A stretch of DNA of 64,000 nucleotides. It comes from Chitinophagales bacterium (GTDB lineage Bacteria; Bacteroidota; Bacteroidia; Chitinophagales; LD1). Below are positions 52,534-60,826 of this stretch, one piece after another. Numbering within the stretch: position 1 is the stretch's first letter; every line of letters starts with the position of its first letter. Both the position numbers and the translations under genes were made by a program. The notes beneath the pieces were generated by a model, which worked only from the letters and a program-made list of their open reading frames with translations, had not been told where the DNA came from and ran no database searches. The stretch is from NCBI GenBank assembly GCA_016787045.1, contig JAEUVA010000034.1:62001-126000 (forward strand). Reading direction: 5' to 3'.

Positions 52534-54666
52534 ATGAAACGAAATCTACTTGCCATACTACTCGGTGTTTTTGCTTTTAAAGTGTATGCACAAACACTAA
52601 CCTTACGCGACCCTCAAATGTGGTGGAGCGCCCAAGGGCGAATTGATTCGGTTACTTTTTCGGTGAGGCCGGTAGGCGCATATATGGAGTGTGGGTTGTA
52701 TATGAATCTCACTTGGGGTTCAAGTAGCTACAATGACAGTGTAGAGGTACAGTTCCCATTCAAACTACCCAAAGGAGCTATTGTAACAGATTCTTGGCTT
52801 TGGGTGGGCAATCAAATAGTGCAAGCCGAGTTGATGGATCGTGACAGGGCGCATTTGGTTTACGAAAGTATTGTACAACGCAGGCAAGACCCGTCTATTC
52901 TTTACAAAAATTCTGCCACCGATTATGAACTGAGAGTTTATCCGCTCCCCCCTAACCAGTACCGTAGAGTGAAAATTACCTACCTGCTGCCTGTACAATG
53001 GTCGTCCAATGTAGTTCAGATTCCGCTGCCGGTAGATTTGATGCGGGCATCAACAGTAAAACCCGAAATGAAAGTTTTCTTTTATACGGATAGCATTTTC
53101 AATACCCCTATGATTACCGGTGTTACCACACCACCGGTGTTTCAACCGGTACAGGGGCAAGCATTTTCATCAGCAACTATTACATCTGCACAAGTAAATA
53201 CACAATCTCCTTTACTAATTGCTACTGCCAACATAGCCAATGGTGTATATTGCAGTACCTATGAATCTTCTGCCGGCAATGGGTATTTTCAAACAGCGGT
53301 TAATTTGAAAAATGCCTTAAACATTACTACCCATCGCAAAGTGGTTTGTGCAGTAGATTACGATGCGGGCAATACCAAGTTTACTAAAGCTGAGGTACTG
53401 GCAGAAGTAATGAATGGCTTATTGCAAAACTATAGCGAGACTGATTCCTTTAATCTAGTACTCAGCTCATCTGCCTCTACTATTGCCTCTACCACATGGT
53501 TGCCTTGCAACTCTACTAGCATTACCAATGCTTTTTCACCTTCTTTTACCAATTCGTTGCTTTCATACACTATGTTGCCCTCCACTATTTCTAAAGCAGT
53601 AGATTTTATTAATATGCATGGAGCCGATGGAGAGATAATAATATGGAGCAGCAGTACCGCGTACGGCTCACAAAGTTCTGGCAACAATCTTATTGCCACT
53701 ATGATGAGTGCCATGTCGCCCAAGGTGTACAAAATACATTATGTTGACTTTATCAATAATTACGTGTACTACAACTACATTGGCAACAGCTCATACTTCG
53801 GCAATAGTTATTTTTCTAAATCAATAACTGCAATGACCGGTGGCGAATACAATGCCGTATATGAATTACCCGGCTTTTATGCGTACTACTCCAAGTTAGA
53901 TGATTTAAAAACAGTGAGCAGTTCTTTTTATGAAAGTGTACAACCCAAAGCAAATTTTTTAGATGTAGTACCCATTGTAAACAACGGGCTGGCTTACGCC
54001 AAATTTAATTCGTACCAGCAAAGCACTGCTGCCACATTAACCAATACGTACTATCAGGTTGGGCGTTATATGGGCGGGTCTATTGATTCTATACAAATAA
54101 CTTGTGTGTACAATGCGCAACCCATATCTGTAAAAATACCTGCATCAACCCATCAGTCTGATTACAATACTGCCAAAATGTGGGGCTCTGCATACTTAGA
54201 TAATATTCAGTTTTCATCATCTATTACAAACAGTCAAAAACAAGAAGTACGCGACACCAGCAGAGCATACAGGGTTTTGAGCCGCTACACTGCATTTTTG
54301 GCACTGGAACCAAGCGATACGGTATCTGGCTGCGACACCTGCATAGACGAAAACAGCACGGGCAATAACACCACTGCGCTCTATGATTTTAATGCAGAGC
54401 AATCCATACAAGTTTATCCTAACCCGTTTTCAGACGCATTGCAAATAGTGGTAAACACGGCCACTCTTAATACAGAATCGCGCATCATTATCTACGATGT
54501 TACGGGGCGTATAGTAAATACACTTACTGTATTGCCGGGTTTAACAGAGCAAACCATAGTTTGGAATGGCGATAGTGAAGATGGTAATATGGTGGCAGGA
54601 GGTGTATATTTTATTGAGTGGAACTTTGGCAATGGCAAGGTAGTTAAGAAAGTATTGAAAAGGTAA
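52534..54666 (+). CDS. VIT-domain protein with degenerate VWA-like region and type A T9SS tail
   Basis: A 710-residue secreted protein. Signal peptide to ...VYAQ, then a VIT (vault protein/inter-alpha-trypsin) domain (VEVQFPFKLPKGAIVTDSW, ELMDRDRAHLVYESIVQRRQDPS, YPLPPNQYRRVKITYLLP). Next is a VWA-like middle with strand KVVCAVDYDAGNT where the metal-ion site DxSxS is not conserved. The C-terminus is a type A sorting domain (IQVYPNPFSDALQIVV ... GVYFIEWNFGN), so it is exported by the type IX system and anchored or released. A terminator follows. Confidence 0.88.
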   Translation: MKRNLLAILLGVFAFKVYAQTLTLRDPQMWWSAQGRIDSVTFSVRPVGAYMECGLYMNLTWGSSSYNDSVEVQFPFKLPKGAIVTDSWLWVGNQIVQAELMDRDRAHLVYESIVQRRQDPSILYKNSATDYELRVYPLPPNQYRRVKITYLLPVQWSSNVVQIPLPVDLMRASTVKPEMKVFFYTDSIFNTPMITGVTTPPVFQPVQGQAFSSATITSAQVNTQSPLLIATANIANGVYCSTYESSAGNGYFQTAVNLKNALNITTHRKVVCAVDYDAGNTKFTKAEVLAEVMNGLLQNYSETDSFNLVLSSSASTIASTTWLPCNSTSITNAFSPSFTNSLLSYTMLPSTISKAVDFINMHGADGEIIIWSSSTAYGSQSSGNNLIATMMSAMSPKVYKIHYVDFINNYVYYNYIGNSSYFGNSYFSKSITAMTGGEYNAVYELPGFYAYYSKLDDLKTVSSSFYESVQPKANFLDVVPIVNNGLAYAKFNSYQQSTAATLTNTYYQVGRYMGGSIDSIQITCVYNAQPISVKIPASTHQSDYNTAKMWGSAYLDNIQFSSSITNSQKQEVRDTSRAYRVLSRYTAFLALEPSDTVSGCDTCIDENSTGNNTTALYDFNAEQSIQVYPNPFSDALQIVVNTATLNTESRIIIYDVTGRIVNTLTVLPGLTEQTIVWNGDSEDGNMVAGGVYFIEWNFGNGKVVKKVLKR

Positions 54667-54690
54667 GGCCACAGATTAAAGAACCACTTG

Positions 54691-54732
54691 AACGGTCAGA
54701 TAACGAATAGTTTCCTGACCGTTTTTGTTTTT
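54691..54732 (+). terminator. Intrinsic terminator after the VIT gene
   Basis: AACGGTCAG (54691-54699) pairs with CTGACCGTT (54715-54723) around a 15-base loop; TTTGTTTTT follows. Confidence 0.85.
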
Positions 54733-54754
54733 ATATTCGGATAAAGAAACGGTT

Positions 54755-55348
54755 ATGAAATTGCTCTACATACTCCTACTCATCTGCTTTGTTTATCCTG
54801 CTACGGCACAAGACTTTGCCACCTTAGATGATTTTGAAAAAGTAATGAAGCCAGGCACTATTCTAACTTACGATGTAACCGAAGACGGCAAGCAATACCA
54901 ATGGAAAGTGAAGTTGGTAAAAGTAGGCAATGAACTCAGCTACACTTGGGAGACCACTACGCCATCTCTTCTAAAAGGCACTACAAGTGTTACTGCTAAT
55001 GGCATGGCTAATGCTGATGCGCTAAGTAAATTATTGGCTACAGGCACTGCAACTTTAGATAAAGAAGTGGCGCTGCTCATCAGTAAAAAAATGTTTGATG
55101 AAGTTTCTACTACATCACAGTTAAGTTTACGGGTAAATGGCGCTGCTGATGCAGCCGCTGTTTTCAGCAACACGATTGCTGAACTCAGCTTTACCATCAA
55201 CGATAAGCCGGCCGGTATACAAGGTTGGGAGTTAGAAGACAACGAAAAGAAATACAAACTATCTGTGATAGAATCGTATAAATACCCGTTGATATATAGT
55301 TTAGATGCGGGCGTATCGCTTCGCTTGGTTTCTATACAAACTCAATAA
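54755..55348 (+). CDS. Secreted protein of unknown function
   Basis: A 197-residue exported product: signal peptide MKLLYILLLICFVYPATAQ, then DDFEKVMKPGTILTYDVTED and a beta-rich body to the end SLRLVSIQTQ. Acidic and Thr/Ser-rich, with no Cys in the mature part. No family recognised; I looked for FAS1, LptE-like and DUF3108-like patterns without decision. I start at the ATG ten codons inside the frame, where the signal peptide begins. Its stop is five bases before comEC, so they may be one unit. Confidence 0.65.
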   Translation: MKLLYILLLICFVYPATAQDFATLDDFEKVMKPGTILTYDVTEDGKQYQWKVKLVKVGNELSYTWETTTPSLLKGTTSVTANGMANADALSKLLATGTATLDKEVALLISKKMFDEVSTTSQLSLRVNGAADAAAVFSNTIAELSFTINDKPAGIQGWELEDNEKKYKLSVIESYKYPLIYSLDAGVSLRLVSIQTQ

Positions 55349-55353
55349 GCAAT

Positions 55354-57552
55354 ATGCGTAATGTGTGGGGTGAAATGCCGTTTGTGCGTTTTGCGCTCGC
55401 CATGATGGCCGGTGTGGGCTTAGAAATTTTGCTGGACTATTCAATGGGTTTTGCCGATACATTCTTCAGAGTGTTTTTATTGGCAGGGTTCAGTGCTGTT
55501 GCTTTACTGCTGTTGTTTGGCCGTTTGAAACCTCAGTACTTGTATAAGTGGCGAGTGTGGCAGGGTGCAGGTGTAAATTTGGCACTCGTCAGTTTTGCTT
55601 ACTGCTGGACATGGATATACGCTGCAAAAAATCATCCCTCTCACTTTCAAAATGTATCCTATAACGATAGCTATGTTGTAGCAGTGATTCAAGAGCCACC
55701 TATAGCTAAAGAAAAAATCATTAGTACAGTAGCAGAGGTGAAAACTGTTTTTGGAAATGATACAATGATCAACACATCCGGCAAATTGCTCATCAATTTA
55801 CCTAAAACAGAAACTACAAAACAGTTACAGTATGGTGATGAAGTAATTTTTCGTGGCGACATTCAAGAGTTTGAAGCACCCAAAAATCCGGAGGAGTTCA
55901 GTTTTAAACTCTACCAGAGTTTTCACAACATCTACCACAGAGTGTTTTTGCAAGACAATACTTGGCAACTCACCGGCAGAAATTTGGGTAATCCGGTTTT
56001 TACGGCAGTGTATGCTGTTCGCAATAACTTTCTAAAAAAGATTGAGCACTACGTAACCGAGCCCAACAACCTGGCTGTGGCCTCAGCTATTATGCTTGGT
56101 TACCGCGATTATATGAATGCCGATGTGGTGCGCGCCTATTCCGGATCGGGTGCGCTGCATGTGTTAAGTGTAAGCGGGCTGCATGTAGGCATCGTTTTTT
56201 TGATGCTCAATTTTATGTTGAAGTGGATGGATAAACGAGGGCGTAAAATACAAATTACCAAATCGGTACTCATTATTTTGCTGATTTGGTTTTATGCCCT
56301 GCTTACTGGTATGTGTCCATCGGTGCTTCGCTCTGCTACTATGTTTAGCATGTTGCAGGTAGGCATCTTGTTTAAGCGACATACCAATATCTACAATACA
56401 CTTGCCGCAAGTATCGCACTATTGATGCTGTTTAACCCATTTATTATCACCGAAATTGGTTTTCGGTTAAGTTATGCAGCGGTGTTGGGCATCGTGTATC
56501 TGCACCCTATTATTTCTTCTCAACTTTTAATAGTAGATGTACGCAGAAGACCCAAAGCGCAGAACGTAAATGAAAAAATATTTAGCTTCATCCAATATGA
56601 CTTATGTGGATTTATCCGGTACAAGGTTCCTGATTTTTTTTGGCAGATAACAGCCGTATCATTAGCTGCGCAGATAGCTACTTTCCCCATCGGGCTATAC
56701 TACTTCCATCAGTTTCCGGTTATGTTTTTGGTATCTAACTGGCTGGTGATACCTATTAGCAACCTCATTCTTTTTTCTGGCACAGCGCTTTTCGCAGTGG
56801 CTGATATAATGTATTTGGGAGATGCTGTAGGTTGGTGTTTTAACGCTCTAATTACAGCAACTAATTTTCTAATATTCAAAGTAGATAGTTTGCCGTATGC
56901 GCTAATAGAAAGCATCAGCATTAGTATGATAGAGTTGGGGCTTATCTATTTACTTATTGCGCTGCTTTGCTTGTTGTACGAAACAAAAAGCGCAAAAGCA
57001 TTGCTTGCATTTTTGGCTGTGGTATTGATTTTATCCTCCTTGTTTGTATTTGAAATTGTGCAAAGAGATAATCAAAGAATCTTTGCGGTATATCATGTGC
57101 CGCGGCAAAGCGCCATTGCCTTTATTGAAAAAAGCCGTTGCTCCACCCTGTTTGATGAGAAGCTGAAGAGCAATTACAGCGCAATGCTATTTCACATAAA
57201 GCATCACTGGTGGAGTTGTGGTGTTAAGCACCACACAGATACTCCTGCATTTGTGGATGTGCTTATTGGAAAATGGATCACCTTTAATGGCAAAAGCATA
57301 TTGCTTATTGATTCTCCCCTGCCGGATTGGAAAAATTTCCCGACTCAGAAATTACAAGCAGACTATGTGGTGTTATCTCACAGTCCTAAATTATATATAA
57401 ACAAACTATTAAACTATGTGGATACGCGCTTAGTCATTTTTGATACTTCTAACAAAGATTGGCGGGTGAAGTACTGGAAAACTGACTGCGAGAAACTAAA
57501 CCTGAATTATTGGAACGTAGCAGATAAAGGTGCTTTTGTAGCAGATTTATAG
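55354..57552 (+). CDS. ComEC/Rec2-type membrane protein
   Basis: A 732-residue inner-membrane protein of the ComEC/Rec2 family involved in DNA uptake: N-terminal helices, an OB-like DUF4131 domain (residues about 95-195), and a competence core with YSGSGALHVLSVSGLHVGI and GMCPSVLRSATMF. The C-terminal part after residue 575 occupies the place of the metallo-beta-lactamase-like domain but I find no HxHxDH motif, so it is degenerate. Natural transformation cannot be inferred from this alone; no other com gene is here. Confidence 0.85.
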   Translation: MRNVWGEMPFVRFALAMMAGVGLEILLDYSMGFADTFFRVFLLAGFSAVALLLLFGRLKPQYLYKWRVWQGAGVNLALVSFAYCWTWIYAAKNHPSHFQNVSYNDSYVVAVIQEPPIAKEKIISTVAEVKTVFGNDTMINTSGKLLINLPKTETTKQLQYGDEVIFRGDIQEFEAPKNPEEFSFKLYQSFHNIYHRVFLQDNTWQLTGRNLGNPVFTAVYAVRNNFLKKIEHYVTEPNNLAVASAIMLGYRDYMNADVVRAYSGSGALHVLSVSGLHVGIVFLMLNFMLKWMDKRGRKIQITKSVLIILLIWFYALLTGMCPSVLRSATMFSMLQVGILFKRHTNIYNTLAASIALLMLFNPFIITEIGFRLSYAAVLGIVYLHPIISSQLLIVDVRRRPKAQNVNEKIFSFIQYDLCGFIRYKVPDFFWQITAVSLAAQIATFPIGLYYFHQFPVMFLVSNWLVIPISNLILFSGTALFAVADIMYLGDAVGWCFNALITATNFLIFKVDSLPYALIESISISMIELGLIYLLIALLCLLYETKSAKALLAFLAVVLILSSLFVFEIVQRDNQRIFAVYHVPRQSAIAFIEKSRCSTLFDEKLKSNYSAMLFHIKHHWWSCGVKHHTDTPAFVDVLIGKWITFNGKSILLIDSPLPDWKNFPTQKLQADYVVLSHSPKLYINKLLNYVDTRLVIFDTSNKDWRVKYWKTDCEKLNLNYWNVADKGAFVADL

Positions 57553-57565
57553 CAAGTGTAGTGCA

Positions 57566-57889
57566 CTACTTGCTTTCTGTTTTTACTATCACAAACACAT
57601 CTTCATTATCTTTTTTCATGTAGTAGTGTTCACGGGCAAATTTTTCTTGAGTGGCAGGATTATTTTTGAGTTCGTTGAGCTCTTGTTGCGTTTTAGCGAT
57701 GTTTTCGGTGTAGAAATTTTGCTTTTCGCGCAAGTCGTGCAGCTGCTTCCACTTGCGGTACTGGTTAACCATATTATTCTCATCCAGCAATAACATCCAA
57801 CTGCCAAATAATAGCGTTGCTAGCAGATACGGACTTTTTATCCATGCCGGCACGCTTTGCCATTTTTTCTTTATCTCCTTAAAATTCAT
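57566..57889 (-). CDS. DivIC/FtsB-family septum formation initiator
   Basis: A 107-residue bitopic cell-division protein: a short cytoplasmic start (MNFKEIKKKWQS), one transmembrane segment (YLLATLLFGSWMLLL), then a periplasmic coiled coil (REKQNFYTENIAKTQQELNELKNN) and the FtsB-like end FAREHYYMKKDNEDVFVI. It should join the FtsL/FtsQ complex at the septum. The start MNFKEIK is chosen over an ATG eight codons upstream; it lies just after a TACATTTG box. Confidence 0.88.
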   Translation of the reverse strand: MNFKEIKKKWQSVPAWIKSPYLLATLLFGSWMLLLDENNMVNQYRKWKQLHDLREKQNFYTENIAKTQQELNELKNNPATQEKFAREHYYMKKDNEDVFVIVKTESK

Positions 57890-57894
57890 TTCAT

Positions 57895-57925
57895 CAAATG
57901 TACAGGAAACCACCGGCTACTTCAA
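57895..57925 (-). promoter_or_regulatory. Promoter of the DivIC gene (TTG-N20-TACATTTG)
   Basis: On the minus strand TTG (57925-57923), 20 bases, then TACATTTG (57902-57895), five bases from the ATG. An exact consensus and so close to the start that the transcript is probably leaderless. Confidence 0.65.
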
Positions 57926-57970
57926 GCAACAGCTGCACACCTTTTACACAGCAGTATGGTAAAACAGACG

Positions 57971-59284
57971 CTATGGTTTTTGCAGAAACAACAACTCGTA
58001 CCGCTGTAGTAATCTAACCTTTGGAAGGGCTAAGATCAAAGAAGCGATAAAAACAGGAAGCATTACTGATTTATACCGCACCAGATTGCCCAACACCGGA
58101 GTACTGATACCAATAAGTACAAAGTATAGCATGGCGGCAGCAAACAAAAGCAATGCAGTATTGTCTGGCACTTTTCGATACTTGATGCTAAGATAAGCCA
58201 GCCAGATACAATAAAACAAAAACACATGTGTTTCTGCGCTGCTAATGAGCATCATCAGGTTTTTACTTTCCCAAGGATAAGGCCTAGCTAAAACATTTCG
58301 CAACCCCAAAGGGGTAGCTACCAACAACTCGTGCAGATTGCTAACAGGATTTAGCTCAACCACACTGCCGGCATTAAAATAACGCGCCTCCTTAATGGTA
58401 TGCTCTTGCTTGTTGGCCAATATTTGAAATGCATTTACAGAAGTGGTGTAAGAAACAAGGGTAACCAGTGTAACACACAGCACAACTATAGTCATGTATT
58501 TGATTGCCACAAACCGAAAACCACTTCTTGAAGCATATAGAACGAATGCAAAAGCAGCAGGAGCAATGCACATCAACACATAAAACTTTATTTGCACAAT
58601 AAGCCATATTCCAAATACAACCTTTAATACGTTTTTCAGTGTGAATTGAAATACAAGAAGACCATTGAATAAGAGACCCATGCCCAACACTAAAAACGGT
58701 TCTTTTAGTACGGCAGAACTCCAACACAAAACCGAAGGCAAAAACAATGCTGGTAGAGCCAACAGCCAGTTTGTTGCCGGGTACTGCCGGTACAGTGCAT
58801 TGTAAAACAACAGCCACCCGATGTATGCCAAAAAACACATCACCAAAATATGTACTACATAAAATTTGTTTGTAACCAACATCAGCAAAGCGTTAGCGCG
58901 AATCACCAATCGGTTTTCATTCACCGGTGCCTCATCAAAATGTCGGTTCCAGTTTTTCATCTTGTCTAAGTAGTATCGGTATTCGTCTTTTTCAAACTTA
59001 TTACTTTGGTTAGTAGTCATTAAATCAAAAAAAATGCCAGGTGACTCTAGCGCTGCTTCGTGTAGCACCACGGCATCGTTGTAAAACTTGTGTACATCGT
59101 TTTGCTCCGTTTGTGTGTAGTAAAAGGTATAAACAAGCCACAAACCAATACCTGCCAAACATTTAGCGTTAAAGAGCGCTAAACTTACCCATCGCTTATA
59201 TGCTAAGAACTGTAAGTTCTCAAAACGATAGATTAACCCATTGAAAAGAAACCAGTAAAATGCGGTGAATATGATGCTCACCAC
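57971..59284 (-). CDS. Polytopic membrane protein (possible glycan polymerase/transferase)
   Basis: A 437-residue protein with about ten hydrophobic segments and one sizeable soluble loop early on (about residues 55-120, with KNWNRHFDEAPVNENR). It looks like glycosyltransferase-39/O-antigen polymerase-type proteins by its layout (RQYPATNWLLALPALFLPSVL, CWSSAVLKEPFLVLGMGLL), yet has no sure motif. It could polymerise or flip surface sugars; that is only an inference from topology. It ends next to the divIC unit and starts 143 bases from the divergent M16 gene. Confidence 0.5.
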   Translation of the reverse strand: MVSIIFTAFYWFLFNGLIYRFENLQFLAYKRWVSLALFNAKCLAGIGLWLVYTFYYTQTEQNDVHKFYNDAVVLHEAALESPGIFFDLMTTNQSNKFEKDEYRYYLDKMKNWNRHFDEAPVNENRLVIRANALLMLVTNKFYVVHILVMCFLAYIGWLLFYNALYRQYPATNWLLALPALFLPSVLCWSSAVLKEPFLVLGMGLLFNGLLVFQFTLKNVLKVVFGIWLIVQIKFYVLMCIAPAAFAFVLYASRSGFRFVAIKYMTIVVLCVTLVTLVSYTTSVNAFQILANKQEHTIKEARYFNAGSVVELNPVSNLHELLVATPLGLRNVLARPYPWESKNLMMLISSAETHVFLFYCIWLAYLSIKYRKVPDNTALLLFAAAMLYFVLIGISTPVLGNLVRYKSVMLPVFIASLILALPKVRLLQRYELLFLQKP

Positions 59285-59404
59285 ACAAGGTTAATAAATC
59301 AACTGCTAATACTTGCGTTTAGAGTTAAGAGTACGGCTATCCTGTGCGTAATACCTAATTGCTTAATGGCAAATATTTCACCTCGTTTCTCTCAAAAATT
59401 ACTC

Positions 59405-59412
59405 TACGTTTG
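59405..59412 (+). promoter_or_regulatory. -7 box of the 59428 M16 gene
   Basis: TACGTTTG (perfect TAnnTTTG), 15 bases before the ATG. No TTG was recognised at the expected distance. Confidence 0.5.
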
Positions 59413-59427
59413 CCCACTTTTTAAAAT

Positions 59428-60696
59428 ATGATAGACAGAACTAAAGCGCCAGCAGTACAAACCATATCATCAATTACTTTGCCTGGCGTAGAGCAATTTG
59501 CGTTAGATAACGGGGTAAAAGTGTACGCCATCAATGCCGGAGAGCAGGAAGTGGCAAAGTTTGAGTTGCTCTACAATGCCGGCAAGTGGTACGAAGAAAA
59601 AAACTTAGTGAGCGACCTGGCCAACCGCATGCTGCGCGAGGGCACTACTCAACACACTGCGTTGCAAATAGCCGATACGTTTGATTTTTATGGCGCTAAC
59701 GTCAACTATGGCACCGGTTTCGAAACCGGAGGAGCTACACTGTATTCGCTTACCAAGCAGTTGCCACAGGTGTTGCCACTTTTGGCCGAGGTTTTTACAG
59801 AACCCATTTTCCCTGAAACGGAGTTAGAAACCATTTCCCGCAACCGCAAACAGCGCTTGCAGGTAGATATGCAGAAAAATGAGTTTTTGGCCAACCGTCA
59901 CTTTCTCAATGCTTTGTTTGGTCAGCAACATCCGTATGGGCGAGTGAGTGAACCGGAGCATTACGATGCCATTAGTACCCATGAACTATCCGGCTTTTTT
60001 GCTTCACACTATCATAGCAGCAACTTGCGCATCATCGTATCGGGTAAACTGAACGATGAAATTTTTTCGGCCATCAATAGCTGTTTCGGACAGTCAAAAG
60101 CAGGCGCAACGTTGCCAAACAAAACACATACTTCTTTACCTTCTTCACAACTTATACAGCACACCGAAAAGGCCGATTCGGTACAATCGGCAATTGTTAT
60201 CGGCAATATCAGCATCAACAAAACGCACCCCGATTTTTTGAAACTCAGTGTACTAAATACCCTCTTTGGCGGCTACTTTGGCTCGCGGCTGATGAGTAAT
60301 ATAAGGGAAGAAAAGGGCTACACGTATGGCATATACTCCTCGTTTGTATCGTACCCACATGCGGGCTTTTTTGAAATAGCGGCCGAGGTTGGCAAAGATG
60401 TGCGCGATGCCACTTTGCAGGAAATAGAAAAAGAAATTAAGCTGCTTAGAACAGAATTGGTAGAAGAAGAAGAATTGCAAACCGTAAAAAACTATATGTG
60501 CGGAAAAATTTTGCGCAGCATAGACGGGCCACTCAAATTTTCGGAAACGCTAAAAGGATTGCTTATCTACAATCAAAATACAGATTATATCCATCAGGTA
60601 CTGCAAGCTGTACGCGAAGTAACAGCCGAAGAGTTGCAGCAATTGGCCGTGCGGTACTTTGATTTTGACAAAATGTATAAAGTAACGGTAGGGTAA
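59428..60696 (+). CDS. M16-family peptidase-like protein without zinc motif
   Basis: A 422-residue single M16 unit with the fold marks GVEQFALDNGVKVYAINAG and the C-terminal LFGGYFGSRLMSNIREEKGYTYGIYS, including the Arg/Tyr substrate pocket block. Where the zinc motif HxxEH should be, the sequence reads SDLANRMLREGTTQHTAL, so it is not an active protease by itself. In Bacteroidota such proteins normally pair with an active partner made by the next gene; here neither neighbour is one. There is no signal peptide, suggesting a cytoplasmic location. Confidence 0.85.
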   Translation: MIDRTKAPAVQTISSITLPGVEQFALDNGVKVYAINAGEQEVAKFELLYNAGKWYEEKNLVSDLANRMLREGTTQHTALQIADTFDFYGANVNYGTGFETGGATLYSLTKQLPQVLPLLAEVFTEPIFPETELETISRNRKQRLQVDMQKNEFLANRHFLNALFGQQHPYGRVSEPEHYDAISTHELSGFFASHYHSSNLRIIVSGKLNDEIFSAINSCFGQSKAGATLPNKTHTSLPSSQLIQHTEKADSVQSAIVIGNISINKTHPDFLKLSVLNTLFGGYFGSRLMSNIREEKGYTYGIYSSFVSYPHAGFFEIAAEVGKDVRDATLQEIEKEIKLLRTELVEEEELQTVKNYMCGKILRSIDGPLKFSETLKGLLIYNQNTDYIHQVLQAVREVTAEELQQLAVRYFDFDKMYKVTVG

Positions 60697-60780
60697 TCTA
60701 TGTTTATGGAGAGTTAATAGATGGCTCTTTTAACTACACTTGGAGGCCTAGAGCAATTTTTAATTTTTCAAAAAAAACGA

Positions 60781-60812
60781 TTGTATTACACCGTCTGTTC
60801 AATATAAATTTG
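60781..60812 (+). promoter_or_regulatory. Promoter of the DNRLRE gene (TTG-N21-TAAATTTG)
   Basis: TTG at 60781-60783, 21 bases, then TAAATTTG at 60805-60812, an exact -7 match, 14 bases ahead of the ATG. Confidence 0.65.
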
Positions 60813-60826
60813 CAAAAAACACTACT

